A stretch of 64,000 nucleotides of DNA, taken from assembly GCF_016907235.1 (NCBI RefSeq), contig NZ_JAFBBO010000001.1, forward strand, positions 1,674,001-1,738,000, read 5' to 3'. The stretch comes from Oerskovia jenensis (GTDB lineage Bacteria; Actinomycetota; Actinomycetes; Actinomycetales; Cellulomonadaceae). A program made the position numbers and the translations under genes. Shown here one piece after another: positions 1-7,127 of the stretch (the stretch's first letter is position 1; each line of letters starts with the position of its first letter). Below the pieces are notes generated by a model. It was not told where the DNA came from. It ran no database searches and saw only the letters and a list, made by a program, of their open reading frames with translations.

Positions 1-804
1 GTCATGGGCATCGAGAAACTCATCCCCACCTACCAGGACCTCGAGGTCTTCATGGCGCTCCTGCCCCGGTCCTCGACCGGCGAGCGCATGAACCCGTACA
101 CGTCCCTGTGGACAGGCGTCACGCCGGGCGACGGGCCGCAGGAGTTCCACCTGGTGCTGCTCGACAACGGGCGCACCAAGGCCCTGGCCGACGAGGTGGG
201 CCGCGCCGCCCTGCACTGCATCCGCTGCTCGGCGTGCCTCAACGTGTGCCCGGTCTACGAGCGCGTGGGCGGGCACGCCTACGGCTCGGTCTACCCGGGC
301 CCCATCGGCGCGGTCCTCACGCCCCAGCTCGCGGGGTCGACGGGCACGTCGGACCCCAACAACTCGCTGCCGTACGCCTCGACGCTGTGCGGCGCGTGCT
401 ACGACGTCTGCCCCGTCAAGATCGACATCCCGTCGCTGCTGGTGCACCTGCGGGCGCGCGAGGTGGACCAGGACCGGGGCCGCCCCACGGCCTGGGGAGC
501 GGCCATGAAGGCCGCGTCGTTCGTCATGTCCACGCCCGGCCGGTTCGAGCTCGCCGAGAAGGCCGGCGGCGTGACCCGGGTCCTGGGCGGGCGATCCGGT
601 CGCATCTCGTCGCTGCCCTACCCCGGGTCGAAGTGGACCGGCTCGCGCGACCTGCCCGTCCTGCCGAAGCAGAGCTTCCGCGAGTGGTGGGCCACCGACC
701 ACGCTGCGCACGAGCCCGTCACGCCGGAGGCGCCCGCCTCGCCCCCCTCGCCCGCGGATCCCGCCCCGCCCGCTTCCAGCGACACGACCGGAGACGCCCG
801 ATGA
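1..804 (+). CDS. lutB: LutB-type lactate utilization iron-sulfur protein, 5' end outside window
   Basis: The C-terminal 266 or so residues of the iron-sulfur subunit of the LutABC complex, which oxidises L-lactate to pyruvate in the cytoplasm. Two ferredoxin-type clusters are visible: CIRCSACLNVCP at about residues 72-83 of the visible part and LCGACYDVCPV at 128-138. Family members are near 470-520 residues, so about half is missing upstream; the in-frame ATG at base 4 is internal. The tail from about residue 236 is Pro/Ala/Ser-rich and looks unstructured. The stop overlaps the start of lutC by four bases (ATGA), which indicates translational coupling. A lutA gene is expected just before the window (inference). 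Confidence 0.93.
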   Translation, partial: VMGIEKLIPTYQDLEVFMALLPRSSTGERMNPYTSLWTGVTPGDGPQEFHLVLLDNGRTKALADEVGRAALHCIRCSACLNVCPVYERVGGHAYGSVYPGPIGAVLTPQLAGSTGTSDPNNSLPYASTLCGACYDVCPVKIDIPSLLVHLRAREVDQDRGRPTAWGAAMKAASFVMSTPGRFELAEKAGGVTRVLGGRSGRISSLPYPGSKWTGSRDLPVLPKQSFREWWATDHAAHEPVTPEAPASPPSPADPAPPASSDTTGDAR

Positions 805-1466
805 GCGCGCGCGACGACATCCTGGCCCGCGTGCGCGCGGCCGTCATCACCGACGGCGCGCACCTCGGGGACGCCGTGGCCGCCCAGGCGCCGATCTCCC
901 GCGAGTACCGGACGGCGGGCGAGCACTCCCCCGGGTCGCCCGAGGCGGTCGAGATCCTGGTCGACCGGCTCGTGGACTACCGCGCGATCGTGCACCGGGC
1001 CGCGACCGAGGACGACCTGGCCCGCACCGTGGGCGAGCTGCTCGCCGACGCGCGCTCCGTCGTCGTGCCCCCGGGGGTTCCCGCGGGCTGGACGAGCGGG
1101 CTCGGGGACGGGACCGCCGTCGTGCACGACTCGCGCGAGGACCGGCGGACGGCGGGCGAGCTCGACCAGGTCGACGCGGTGCTCACCGGGTCGCGGCTGG
1201 CCGTCGCGGACACCGGGACGATCGTCCTGGACGGCGAGGACGACCAGGGGCGACGCGCGATCACCCTCGTGCCCGACCTGCACGTGTGCGTGGTGCGGAC
1301 CGAGCAGGTTTTGCACACGCTGCCCGAGGCCGTGACGATCCTCGCCGCGCACCCGACCCGCCCGCAGACGTGGATCTCGGGGCCGAGCGCGACGAGCGAC
1401 ATCGAGCTCTCGCGCGTCGAGGGCGTGCACGGGCCGAGGACGCTGCACGTGGTCCTGCTGGGCTGA
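801..1466 (+). CDS. lutC: LutC/YkgG family lactate utilization protein
   Basis: 221 residues, the usual size for the LutC (LUD domain) subunit of the LutABC lactate oxidation complex. The LUD-domain signature is visible in the C-terminal half: an Asp-rich VDAVLTGSRLAVADTG segment followed by LVPDLHVCVVRTEQV and a GPSATSDIE motif, all typical of the family. The ATG at 801 sits inside the lutB stop, so the two are translated as a pair. The gene ends 19 bases before a long intergenic inverted repeat that separates it from the convergent TetR gene. No regulator of lactate use is seen in the visible part. Confidence 0.93.
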   Translation: MSARDDILARVRAAVITDGAHLGDAVAAQAPISREYRTAGEHSPGSPEAVEILVDRLVDYRAIVHRAATEDDLARTVGELLADARSVVVPPGVPAGWTSGLGDGTAVVHDSREDRRTAGELDQVDAVLTGSRLAVADTGTIVLDGEDDQGRRAITLVPDLHVCVVRTEQVLHTLPEAVTILAAHPTRPQTWISGPSATSDIELSRVEGVHGPRTLHVVLLG

Positions 1467-1484
1467 GCCCCTCACCCCACCCTC

Positions 1485-1572
1485 GGTGCCGAGCATGCGG
1501 TCGGCGTCGGTTTCGAGCCCGAAACGGACCGCAACCGCATGCTCGGCGAACGACGACCGCATGCTCGGCACC
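1485..1572. repeat. long intergenic inverted repeat with nested copies
   Basis: A perfect 19-base inverted repeat (GGTGCCGAGCATGCGGTCG at 1485-1503, complement at 1554-1572). It encloses a second inverted copy of the core (CCGCATGCTCGGC at 1535-1547) and a small hairpin GTTTCG-agcc-CGAAAC at 1510-1525. It lies between convergent lutC and TetR genes and could act as a bidirectional terminator, but there is no T-tract and the nested design is more elaborate than a terminator needs. Confidence 0.85.
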
Positions 1573-1583
1573 AGGACCGGCGC

Positions 1584-2141
1584 TCAGCCCACCTGGCGCC
1601 GCACCGCGCGGCGCACGCGCTCGGGGTCGAGCGGTGGCCGCCCGTCGGGCCCGGTCGACAGCACGGAGTGCAGCACGAGCCCCTCGATCAGGGCGTCGAG
1701 GTCGGCCACGACGTCCGCGTCCACGTGCCGCCGCAGGGCGGCCTGGCTCGCGGCCATCCACCGCTGCGTGACGGTGCGGAAGGTGGGCTTGCGGGCCGCG
1801 AGCACGTAGAGCTCGAGCGCGACCAGCAGGTCCCGCTGGTAGCTGCCCGACTCGTCGCAGACCAGCGCGACGAGAGACTCGACCGGGTCGCCGCCCTCGG
1901 GGACCGCGTCCATCGCCGCCTCGAAGCGCGCCGCGGCCTGGACCGCGTGCCGCTCGAACGCGAGCCGCAGCAGGTCGTCGAGGTTCTCGAAGTGGTACGT
2001 CATGGACCCGAGCGGCACGTCGGCCGCGGCGGCGATCACCCGGTGCGTCGCACCCGCGACGCCGTGCTCGGCGATGACATCGAGGGCCGCGTCGACGATC
2101 CGGTCCTTGCGGTCGGGGTCGACGCGGCGCACGCCGGTCAC
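1584..2141 (-). CDS. TetR family transcriptional regulator
   Basis: 185 residues. The N-terminus carries a TetR helix-turn-helix (KDRIVDAALDVIAEHG, then THRVIAAAADVPLGSMTYHF); the rest is a helical ligand-binding domain with no recognised ligand. I take the GTG at 2141 as start because it overlaps the stop of the upstream acetyltransferase (GTGA, 2138-2141); a longer reading frame has no support. Cotranscription with the acetyltransferase and a 28-base palindrome at that gene's start suggest autoregulation (inference). The ligand is probably a substrate or toxic compound handled by the acetyltransferase or the Nudix enzyme, but nothing in the sequence identifies it. Confidence 0.9.
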   Translation of the reverse strand: MTGVRRVDPDRKDRIVDAALDVIAEHGVAGATHRVIAAAADVPLGSMTYHFENLDDLLRLAFERHAVQAAARFEAAMDAVPEGGDPVESLVALVCDESGSYQRDLLVALELYVLAARKPTFRTVTQRWMAASQAALRRHVDADVVADLDALIEGLVLHSVLSTGPDGRPPLDPERVRRAVRRQVG

Positions 2142-2722
2142 TCGTCGATGTGGCGCAGCACGCGGGCCGGGTTGCCCACGGCCACGACGTTCGCGGGCAG
2201 GTCGCGCGTCACGACGGATCCTGCGCCCACGACCGTGTTCTCGCCGATCGTCACGCCCGGGCACACCGTCACGCCGCCGCCGAGCCACACGTTGTCGCCG
2301 ATCGTGATGGGCTGCGCGGCCTCCCACTTGTCGCGGCGCGGGCCGGGCTCGACGGGGTGCGTGGGCGTCAGGAGCTGGACGTTGGGGCCGATGAGCACGT
2401 CGTCGCCGATCGTGACGGGCGCGACGTCGAGGCACACGAGGTTGAAGTTCACGAAGACGCGCGCGCCGACCGTGGTCCGGTAGCCGAGGTCGCAGCGGAA
2501 CGGGGGGCGGATGTCGCTGCCCTCGCCGAACGCGCCGAGCAGCTCGGTGAGCACCTCGCGGCGGGCCGTGCCGTCGTTCGGGTCCAGGGTGTTGAGGCGG
2601 TGGCTGAGCGACATGGCGCGCTCGGAGTCGGCCGCGATCTGCGGGTCGTCGGCGAGGTAGAGGTCACCGGCGAGCATGCGCTCGCGCATCGGGCGCTGGT
2701 CGGAGGGGTCAGGAAAGGTCAT
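2138..2722 (-). CDS. maltose/galactoside O-acetyltransferase-like hexapeptide enzyme
   Basis: 194 residues, the normal size for LacA/Maa sugar O-acetyltransferases, which move acetyl from acetyl-CoA to a sugar hydroxyl. The N-terminal mac domain (RERMLAGDLYLADDPQI) is followed by left-handed beta-helix hexapeptide repeats (VTIGDDVLIGPNVQL, ITIGDNVWLGGGVTV, VTIGENTVVGAGSVV), with the catalytic His in LLTPTHPV. The start ATG at 2722 lies inside a 28-base palindrome; an in-frame ATG at 2740 would add six residues. No ribosome-binding site precedes either, so a leaderless message is possible. Translationally coupled to the following TetR gene. Confidence 0.88.
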   Translation of the reverse strand: MTFPDPSDQRPMRERMLAGDLYLADDPQIAADSERAMSLSHRLNTLDPNDGTARREVLTELLGAFGEGSDIRPPFRCDLGYRTTVGARVFVNFNLVCLDVAPVTIGDDVLIGPNVQLLTPTHPVEPGPRRDKWEAAQPITIGDNVWLGGGVTVCPGVTIGENTVVGAGSVVTRDLPANVVAVGNPARVLRHIDE

Positions 2723-2744
2723 GTGTACAAGCGTACACATGACC
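2717..2744. promoter_or_regulatory. putative TetR operator
   Basis: Perfect inverted repeat with 12-base arms (GGTCATGTGTAC and its complement) around a 4-base centre AAGC. It covers the start codon of the acetyltransferase and fills most of the 35-base gap after the Nudix gene. Size and symmetry are those of TetR-family operators, and a TetR gene is the last member of the operon. Binding is inferred. Confidence 0.7.
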
Positions 2745-2757
2745 GTGGGGCGCCCCG

Positions 2758-3342
2758 TCAGACCGAGGCCCGACGGCGGTGCGTCATCTCCTCGAGGACC
2801 GTGCGGAGCCGCTCGGGGAAGTCCTCGGGCGTGTCGGGCGGGAGCCGGTCGACACGGAACCACGCGACGGCCTCGCTCTCGTCGCTGACCACGGGCAGGG
2901 CGTCGAGGTCCGCGAACGCGACGTGGCCCACGTCCCAGTGGACCAGGCAGGTCCCGAAGCGCGAGGACAGCGCGTGCCGGTGCAGGTCCACGGGGGCGCC
3001 GTCGGGCTCGAACGGTGCCAGACCGACGATCCCGCTCTCCTCCCTGGCCTCGCGGAACGCCCCCGCCGCGAGGCTGTCGTCCTCCGGCTCGACGTGCCCG
3101 CCGACCTGGACCCAGAACTGGCCCTTGCGGTGGAAGCACAGCAGCACGTGCAGCAGGTCCGGGGTCAGCACGAAGCAGCTCCCCGTCAGGTGCTCGGGGC
3201 CGCCGCGGAAGATCACGTCCCCCCGGCCCTCCTCGACGAACGCCACGTACTCCTCGCGGAGCCGTGACTGCGCGGGGCTCAGCGGCTCCCAGGACCGGAT
3301 CGAGTCGAGGGCGGTGGCGGCGAGGTCTTCGGCGGAGGTCAC
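2758..3342 (-). CDS. Nudix family hydrolase
   Basis: 194 residues. The Nudix box lies near the middle: GGHVEPEDDSLAAGAF followed by REAREESGI, matching the core REUXEEXGU that binds the catalytic metal. The spacing from the first Gly to REAREESGI is one residue longer than the textbook pattern. The enzyme should cleave a nucleoside diphosphate linked to some group; the substrate cannot be told. The flanking sequence ends in MTHRRR and there is no signal peptide, so it is cytoplasmic. It is the first gene of the Nudix, acetyltransferase, TetR cluster, 35 bases before the acetyltransferase, although the operator in that gap suggests the downstream pair has its own promoter. Confidence 0.9.
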   Translation of the reverse strand: MTSAEDLAATALDSIRSWEPLSPAQSRLREEYVAFVEEGRGDVIFRGGPEHLTGSCFVLTPDLLHVLLCFHRKGQFWVQVGGHVEPEDDSLAAGAFREAREESGIVGLAPFEPDGAPVDLHRHALSSRFGTCLVHWDVGHVAFADLDALPVVSDESEAVAWFRVDRLPPDTPEDFPERLRTVLEEMTHRRRASV

Positions 3343-3367
3343 CCGGGAAGCCTACGACCGACGTGCG

Positions 3368-3435
3368 CGAGGTAGAGGGCCGCCGTCGAGGTAGAGGGCT
3401 CCAACCCTCTACCTCGACGCGATCCCTCTACCTCG
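3368..3435. repeat. two direct plus two inverted copies of CGAGGTAGAGGG
   Basis: The 12-mer CGAGGTAGAGGG occurs at 3368-3379 and 3387-3398, and its exact complement at 3405-3416 and 3424-3435. The four arms can pair as one long stem or as alternative hairpins. The right edge reads CTCGGCACC, the complement of the GGTGCCGAG boundary seen at 1485. It lies between the Nudix start and the chitinase stop, both on the minus strand, so it could terminate chitinase transcription. Confidence 0.85.
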
Positions 3436-3452
3436 GCACCGGCCTCACGGGA

Positions 3453-6119
3453 TCAGCACGCCCCCTCGTCCTTCCACGGCCCCCAGTCGCTGGCCACAGG
3501 GGCGTTGCCCTGCGTCCAGTACCGGGCGGACCACCTGTGGCCCGCGTGCGTGACCTGCGCGCCGCCGTTGTACGCCGTCCCGGCGACCCACGGGGCCGCC
3601 GTGCACCCCGCACCGCCGGTGTTGCCGCCCGGAGTACCACCGGGGGTGCCGCCCGTCGTCCCGCCGGAGACCACCGGGGTCACGACCTGCACACCGCGCG
3701 GGTGGTCGTAGGTCGTGGCGTAGGTGTTCGTCCCGATGGTCACGCGGACGTTCGAGATCTGCGCCATGGGCAGTCTCCACGACAGCTTGGTGTACGCCGA
3801 GCCGCCCGCCGGGATGCCCCCCGAGGGCACCTTGAGCGTCGCCGAGTGCAGGTCCCCCTTGAGCCCGCCCACGTTGTTGCCCGAGTGCCCCGCGACCGTC
3901 GTGATGCCCCAGCCGTTCTGCTCACCGATCGTGGCCGAGGTGGTCGTCGCGAAGTCGAACGAGATGGTCGACCCGGCCGGGATCGCGACCGTCGACCTGT
4001 TCGCGAACGTCACCCGGGGGTTGATCGGGTAGTTGTTGTCCCCGAGCGCGAACTCCGAGAACGACACCCCGAGGTCGATCGCCTGCGCCGGCGTCGCGGT
4101 CTTGGACTTGGCCGCGCCGTAGGGCGCCGCGGTGGAGAACGTCGAGTGCATGCGCGTCACGAGGCTGTCGCCCATGCCGTACTCGCCGCTCGTCGCGTCC
4201 AGGTCGTAGTCCCCCGCGAGCTCCCAGATCATGAGCCCGCCGTACCCGCCCGCGACCACGTAGTCGGCCTTGGCCTGGATCGCCTGGTCGGAGTCGCCCG
4301 AGATGAACGACTTCGTCTGCGCGTTCCACCACCACTCGGTCTTGGTGACCGGGTCGAAGTTGTGCTGGTACGTGCCGGTCAGCGGACCGGTCGGTGCGCC
4401 GTAGGACGCCGCGTAGGAGCCGACCTTCCCGTTCTGCAGGTTGAGCATGTGCCAGATCGGGTTGCCACCTGCGGGGATCTTCGCCCCGGCCTTGTCGACG
4501 TCGTACCAGATGTTGTCGATCCCGCCCGCGCCGTTGCCGCACTTGGACGTGCCGCCCAGCGAGGGGCCCGTGCCGGGCGGGCACTTGGTCTGGTCGGGCA
4601 GGGCCGCCTTGCCCCACAGCCCGTTGGTCCCGCCCTGCACGTTGGCCCAGCCGCGCGTGTAGAACGGGACGCCGATGTTGATGCGCCCGGCCTGCACGGC
4701 TCCTCGGAAGTAGTGCGCGGCCCAGTCGGCGTTGAGGTACCCGATCCCGTCGTACGCCCCGTAGACGCCGGCCGCGGCGAGCTCACCGTCCTTGCCGTCG
4801 TCGAACAAGGCACCGTTGCCGCCCACGAAGTCGTTCCACGTCCCGTGCAGGTCGTAGGACATCACGTTGACGTAGTCGAGGTACGGCATGATCTGGAAGA
4901 CCTCCATGCCGCGCAGCAGCCACCCCGACGCGGGGGCGGCGATGGTCAGCATGTAGTACTCGCCGTCCTGGGCAGCCGCCTTGTCGAGCGCCTCGCGCGT
5001 GGTCTTCATGAGCTGCTCGTAGTTCTTCCAGAGCTGCCCGCGTCGCGCGTCGGCGATCTGGAAGTCGTCCGGGTTCCCTGCCTTGACGTTCGAGGTCGGG
5101 TACTCGTAGTCGATGTCGATCCCGTCGAACCCGTAGGTCCGCACCATCGCGACCGCGGACGCCGCGAACGCGTCGTACTCGGCCTGCGTGTCCAGGGTGT
5201 AGAAGCCGCCCGAGGCGACGCGGTTCCCGTCGACCCCGAAGTAGCCGCCGGTCTCCGCCCACCCGCCGACCGACACGAGCGTGCGCACTCCCGGGTGCTG
5301 CTTCTTGAACTTGGTGAGCTGGTTGAAGTGCCCCTTGTAGGGGACGGTCGGGTCGAGCGCGTTCTCGGCGCCCGTGAACGTCAGGCCCGTCGCCTCGCTC
5401 GTCGCCGACTCGGCGTTCACCGAGATCTTCGAGTCAGGTCCGACGTGCGCGAACGCGTAGTTGATGTGCGACAGCTTGGTCCACGGGATGTCGCTCGCCA
5501 GGTACGACGGCGTCCCCTCCTTGCCCGTGCGCCACGACGTGAAGTACCCGATCACGCGGCGGTCGAGGCCGTTGGGCAGCTTCTCGCGCCCGGCCTCGTC
5601 GTACACGTCGCAGTAGGGCACGTCGACGGTCTTGTTGACGGCGAGCCCGTCGGGGCGGCACTTCTCCTGCGGGTTCGTGGAGATGGGGGTGCCCGGGTCG
5701 GCACCGGTCGGGTCGCCTCCGGTCGTGCCGCCCGTGGTGCCGGTCGTGCCGCCGGTCGTCCCGGTCGTCCCACCGGTGGTGCCGGTCGTGCCGCCCGTCG
5801 TCCCGGTCGTCCCACCCGTCGTCCCGGTCGTCCCCCCGGTCGTCCCGGTCGGGTCCGTCCCGCAGGGCCCGACGATCTTCCACGCCCCCCACTGCTGCGT
5901 CCCGGGCGTCTCGCCCTGGGTCCACCAGGACGCCTTGTAGTTGGACCCGCTGTACGACGCGACGCTCCCGCCCGTGTACGCCGACGACGCCGACCACGCG
6001 GGCGCGCACGCCTCGGCCGCGGACGCCACGGGTACCTGCGCGACGAGCGGAACTGCCACCACTGCCGTCGCGGCGACTCCTGCGAGCCACCGCCTCACGG
6101 ACCGTCTGCCTCGTTGCAT
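3453..6119 (-). CDS. secreted GH18 chitinase with two CBM5/12-type chitin-binding modules
   Basis: 888 residues. Order: signal peptide (RRWLAGVAATAVVAVPLVAQ, cleavage near ASAAEA); chitin-binding module 1 (about 37-86, with WWTQGETPG and WGAWK); a Gly/Thr linker of GTTGGTT repeats (about 90-136); a GH18 barrel (about 185-660) with the catalytic DGIDIDYEYP, proton donor Glu339; a beta-sandwich domain (about 680-810); and chitin-binding module 2 at the C-terminus (YWTQGNAPVASDWGPWK). It should hydrolyse chitin outside the cell. ATG 6119 is chosen over ATG 6140 because GGGAGG lies 10 bases upstream. Transcribed alone, away from the kinase gene at 6380. Confidence 0.96.
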   Translation of the reverse strand: MQRGRRSVRRWLAGVAATAVVAVPLVAQVPVASAAEACAPAWSASSAYTGGSVASYSGSNYKASWWTQGETPGTQQWGAWKIVGPCGTDPTGTTGGTTGTTGGTTGTTGGTTGTTGGTTGTTGGTTGTTGGTTGGDPTGADPGTPISTNPQEKCRPDGLAVNKTVDVPYCDVYDEAGREKLPNGLDRRVIGYFTSWRTGKEGTPSYLASDIPWTKLSHINYAFAHVGPDSKISVNAESATSEATGLTFTGAENALDPTVPYKGHFNQLTKFKKQHPGVRTLVSVGGWAETGGYFGVDGNRVASGGFYTLDTQAEYDAFAASAVAMVRTYGFDGIDIDYEYPTSNVKAGNPDDFQIADARRGQLWKNYEQLMKTTREALDKAAAQDGEYYMLTIAAPASGWLLRGMEVFQIMPYLDYVNVMSYDLHGTWNDFVGGNGALFDDGKDGELAAAGVYGAYDGIGYLNADWAAHYFRGAVQAGRINIGVPFYTRGWANVQGGTNGLWGKAALPDQTKCPPGTGPSLGGTSKCGNGAGGIDNIWYDVDKAGAKIPAGGNPIWHMLNLQNGKVGSYAASYGAPTGPLTGTYQHNFDPVTKTEWWWNAQTKSFISGDSDQAIQAKADYVVAGGYGGLMIWELAGDYDLDATSGEYGMGDSLVTRMHSTFSTAAPYGAAKSKTATPAQAIDLGVSFSEFALGDNNYPINPRVTFANRSTVAIPAGSTISFDFATTTSATIGEQNGWGITTVAGHSGNNVGGLKGDLHSATLKVPSGGIPAGGSAYTKLSWRLPMAQISNVRVTIGTNTYATTYDHPRGVQVVTPVVSGGTTGGTPGGTPGGNTGGAGCTAAPWVAGTAYNGGAQVTHAGHRWSARYWTQGNAPVASDWGPWKDEGAC

Positions 6120-6274
6120 GATCGACCGCCTCCCCAGCACGGCTGCGGCACCGTTGCCGCGGCATCGTGTGTCGTCACGCTAGGCCGCGCGCTCCTTCGA
6201 CCACATCAGGGGCGCCCGCAGAGTTCGCTACGTACGTGGTTCCCGCAGCCCTCCCACGTGGCTCCCAGGCGTCC

Positions 6275-6316
6275 TGTCAGAACGAGCGTGACCTCGAGGT
6301 CACGCTCGTTCTGACA
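6275..6316. repeat. perfect 42-base palindrome, copy A of a dispersed pair
   Basis: The half-site TGTCAGAACGAGCGTGACCT plus C is followed immediately by its exact complement. The same 20-base arm occurs at 13999-14018. This copy lies between two divergent genes (chitinase and kinase), where a terminator is not expected. Confidence 0.9.
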
Positions 6317-6379
6317 CGAAGCACCGGCCCGACGGCGCCGCGCGCCCGGGCATGGCCCGTCGGCTGGGAGAATGGTCGG

Positions 6380-7006
6380 GTGACGAACGGCCTCTTCGAC
6401 CTGCCCGAGGGCACGCGTGTCCCATCCCGTCGGATCGTCCTGCTGACGGGCCCGTCGGGCTCGGGCAAGACGTCGCTCACGCGGCGCCTGGGCCTGCCGG
6501 TCGTGGAGCTCGACGACTTCTACCACGACGTCGACCACCCCGGGATGCCGCAGCGTTTCGGGATCGTCGACTGGGACTCCCCGGGGAGCTGGGATGCCGA
6601 GAGCGCCATGGAGGCGCTGCTCGCGCTGGTCACGACGGGGCACTCGGACGTCCCGGTGTACGACATCCCGACGTCTCGCCGTACGGGCACGACGCACCTC
6701 GACGTGAGCGGGTCGCGCCTCGTGATCGCGGAGGGGATCTTCGCAGCCGAGCTGGTCGCGGCCTGCCGGGCCGAGGGCATCCTGGCGGACGCGATCTGCC
6801 TGCGGCGGCCGCGGCTCATGACGTTCTGGTTCCGGCTGCTGCGCGACCTCGGGGAGTCCCGCAAGCCGCCGCTCACGCTCTTGCGCCGGGGGTGGGGCCT
6901 CCTGCGGGACGAGCCACGTCTGATCCAGGGCTGGGTCGACAAGGGCTGCCGGACGGCGTCGCCCGGTCAGGCCGAGCGGGACATCCGGGCGCTCCTCGCG
7001 GGCTGA
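6380..7006 (+). CDS. uridine kinase-like P-loop phosphotransferase
   Basis: 208 residues. A Walker A motif GPSGSGKTS lies near residues 25-33, followed by VVELDDFYHDVDHP and DWDSPGSWD, the layout of uridine kinase/phosphoribulokinase family proteins. VIAEGIFAAEL matches the family's second conserved strand. The enzyme probably phosphorylates a nucleoside or a related small molecule with ATP; the exact substrate is unclear. GTG 6380 is the start, with GGGAG nine bases upstream; no in-frame ATG fits. Single gene, divergent from the chitinase and convergent with the DHA2 transporter. Confidence 0.85.
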   Translation: MTNGLFDLPEGTRVPSRRIVLLTGPSGSGKTSLTRRLGLPVVELDDFYHDVDHPGMPQRFGIVDWDSPGSWDAESAMEALLALVTTGHSDVPVYDIPTSRRTGTTHLDVSGSRLVIAEGIFAAELVAACRAEGILADAICLRRPRLMTFWFRLLRDLGESRKPPLTLLRRGWGLLRDEPRLIQGWVDKGCRTASPGQAERDIRALLAG

Positions 7007-7127
7007 GGTCCGGCTCGTCGCGTGTGCAGCCCGGGCCGTCCCGGGAGCCGGGCGACCGCCCGAGCTGCACGCTCGACGCGGAAGGTGAGCGACGCCGTCG
7101 AGCACCGAGGCCGGCCCGGGCGGCGGC

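Noticed and set aside
6226-6240. ACGTACGT palindrome upstream of the chitinase as a DasR-like site
   Set aside because: Too short and unlike the TGGTCTAGACCA-type DasR sequence; no such site was found near the chitinase.
3015-6314. Long plus-strand open frame antisense to the chitinase
   Set aside because: It is a GC-driven shadow: Arg/Gly/Pro-rich, no domains, no start signal, and fully covered by the real minus-strand chitinase.
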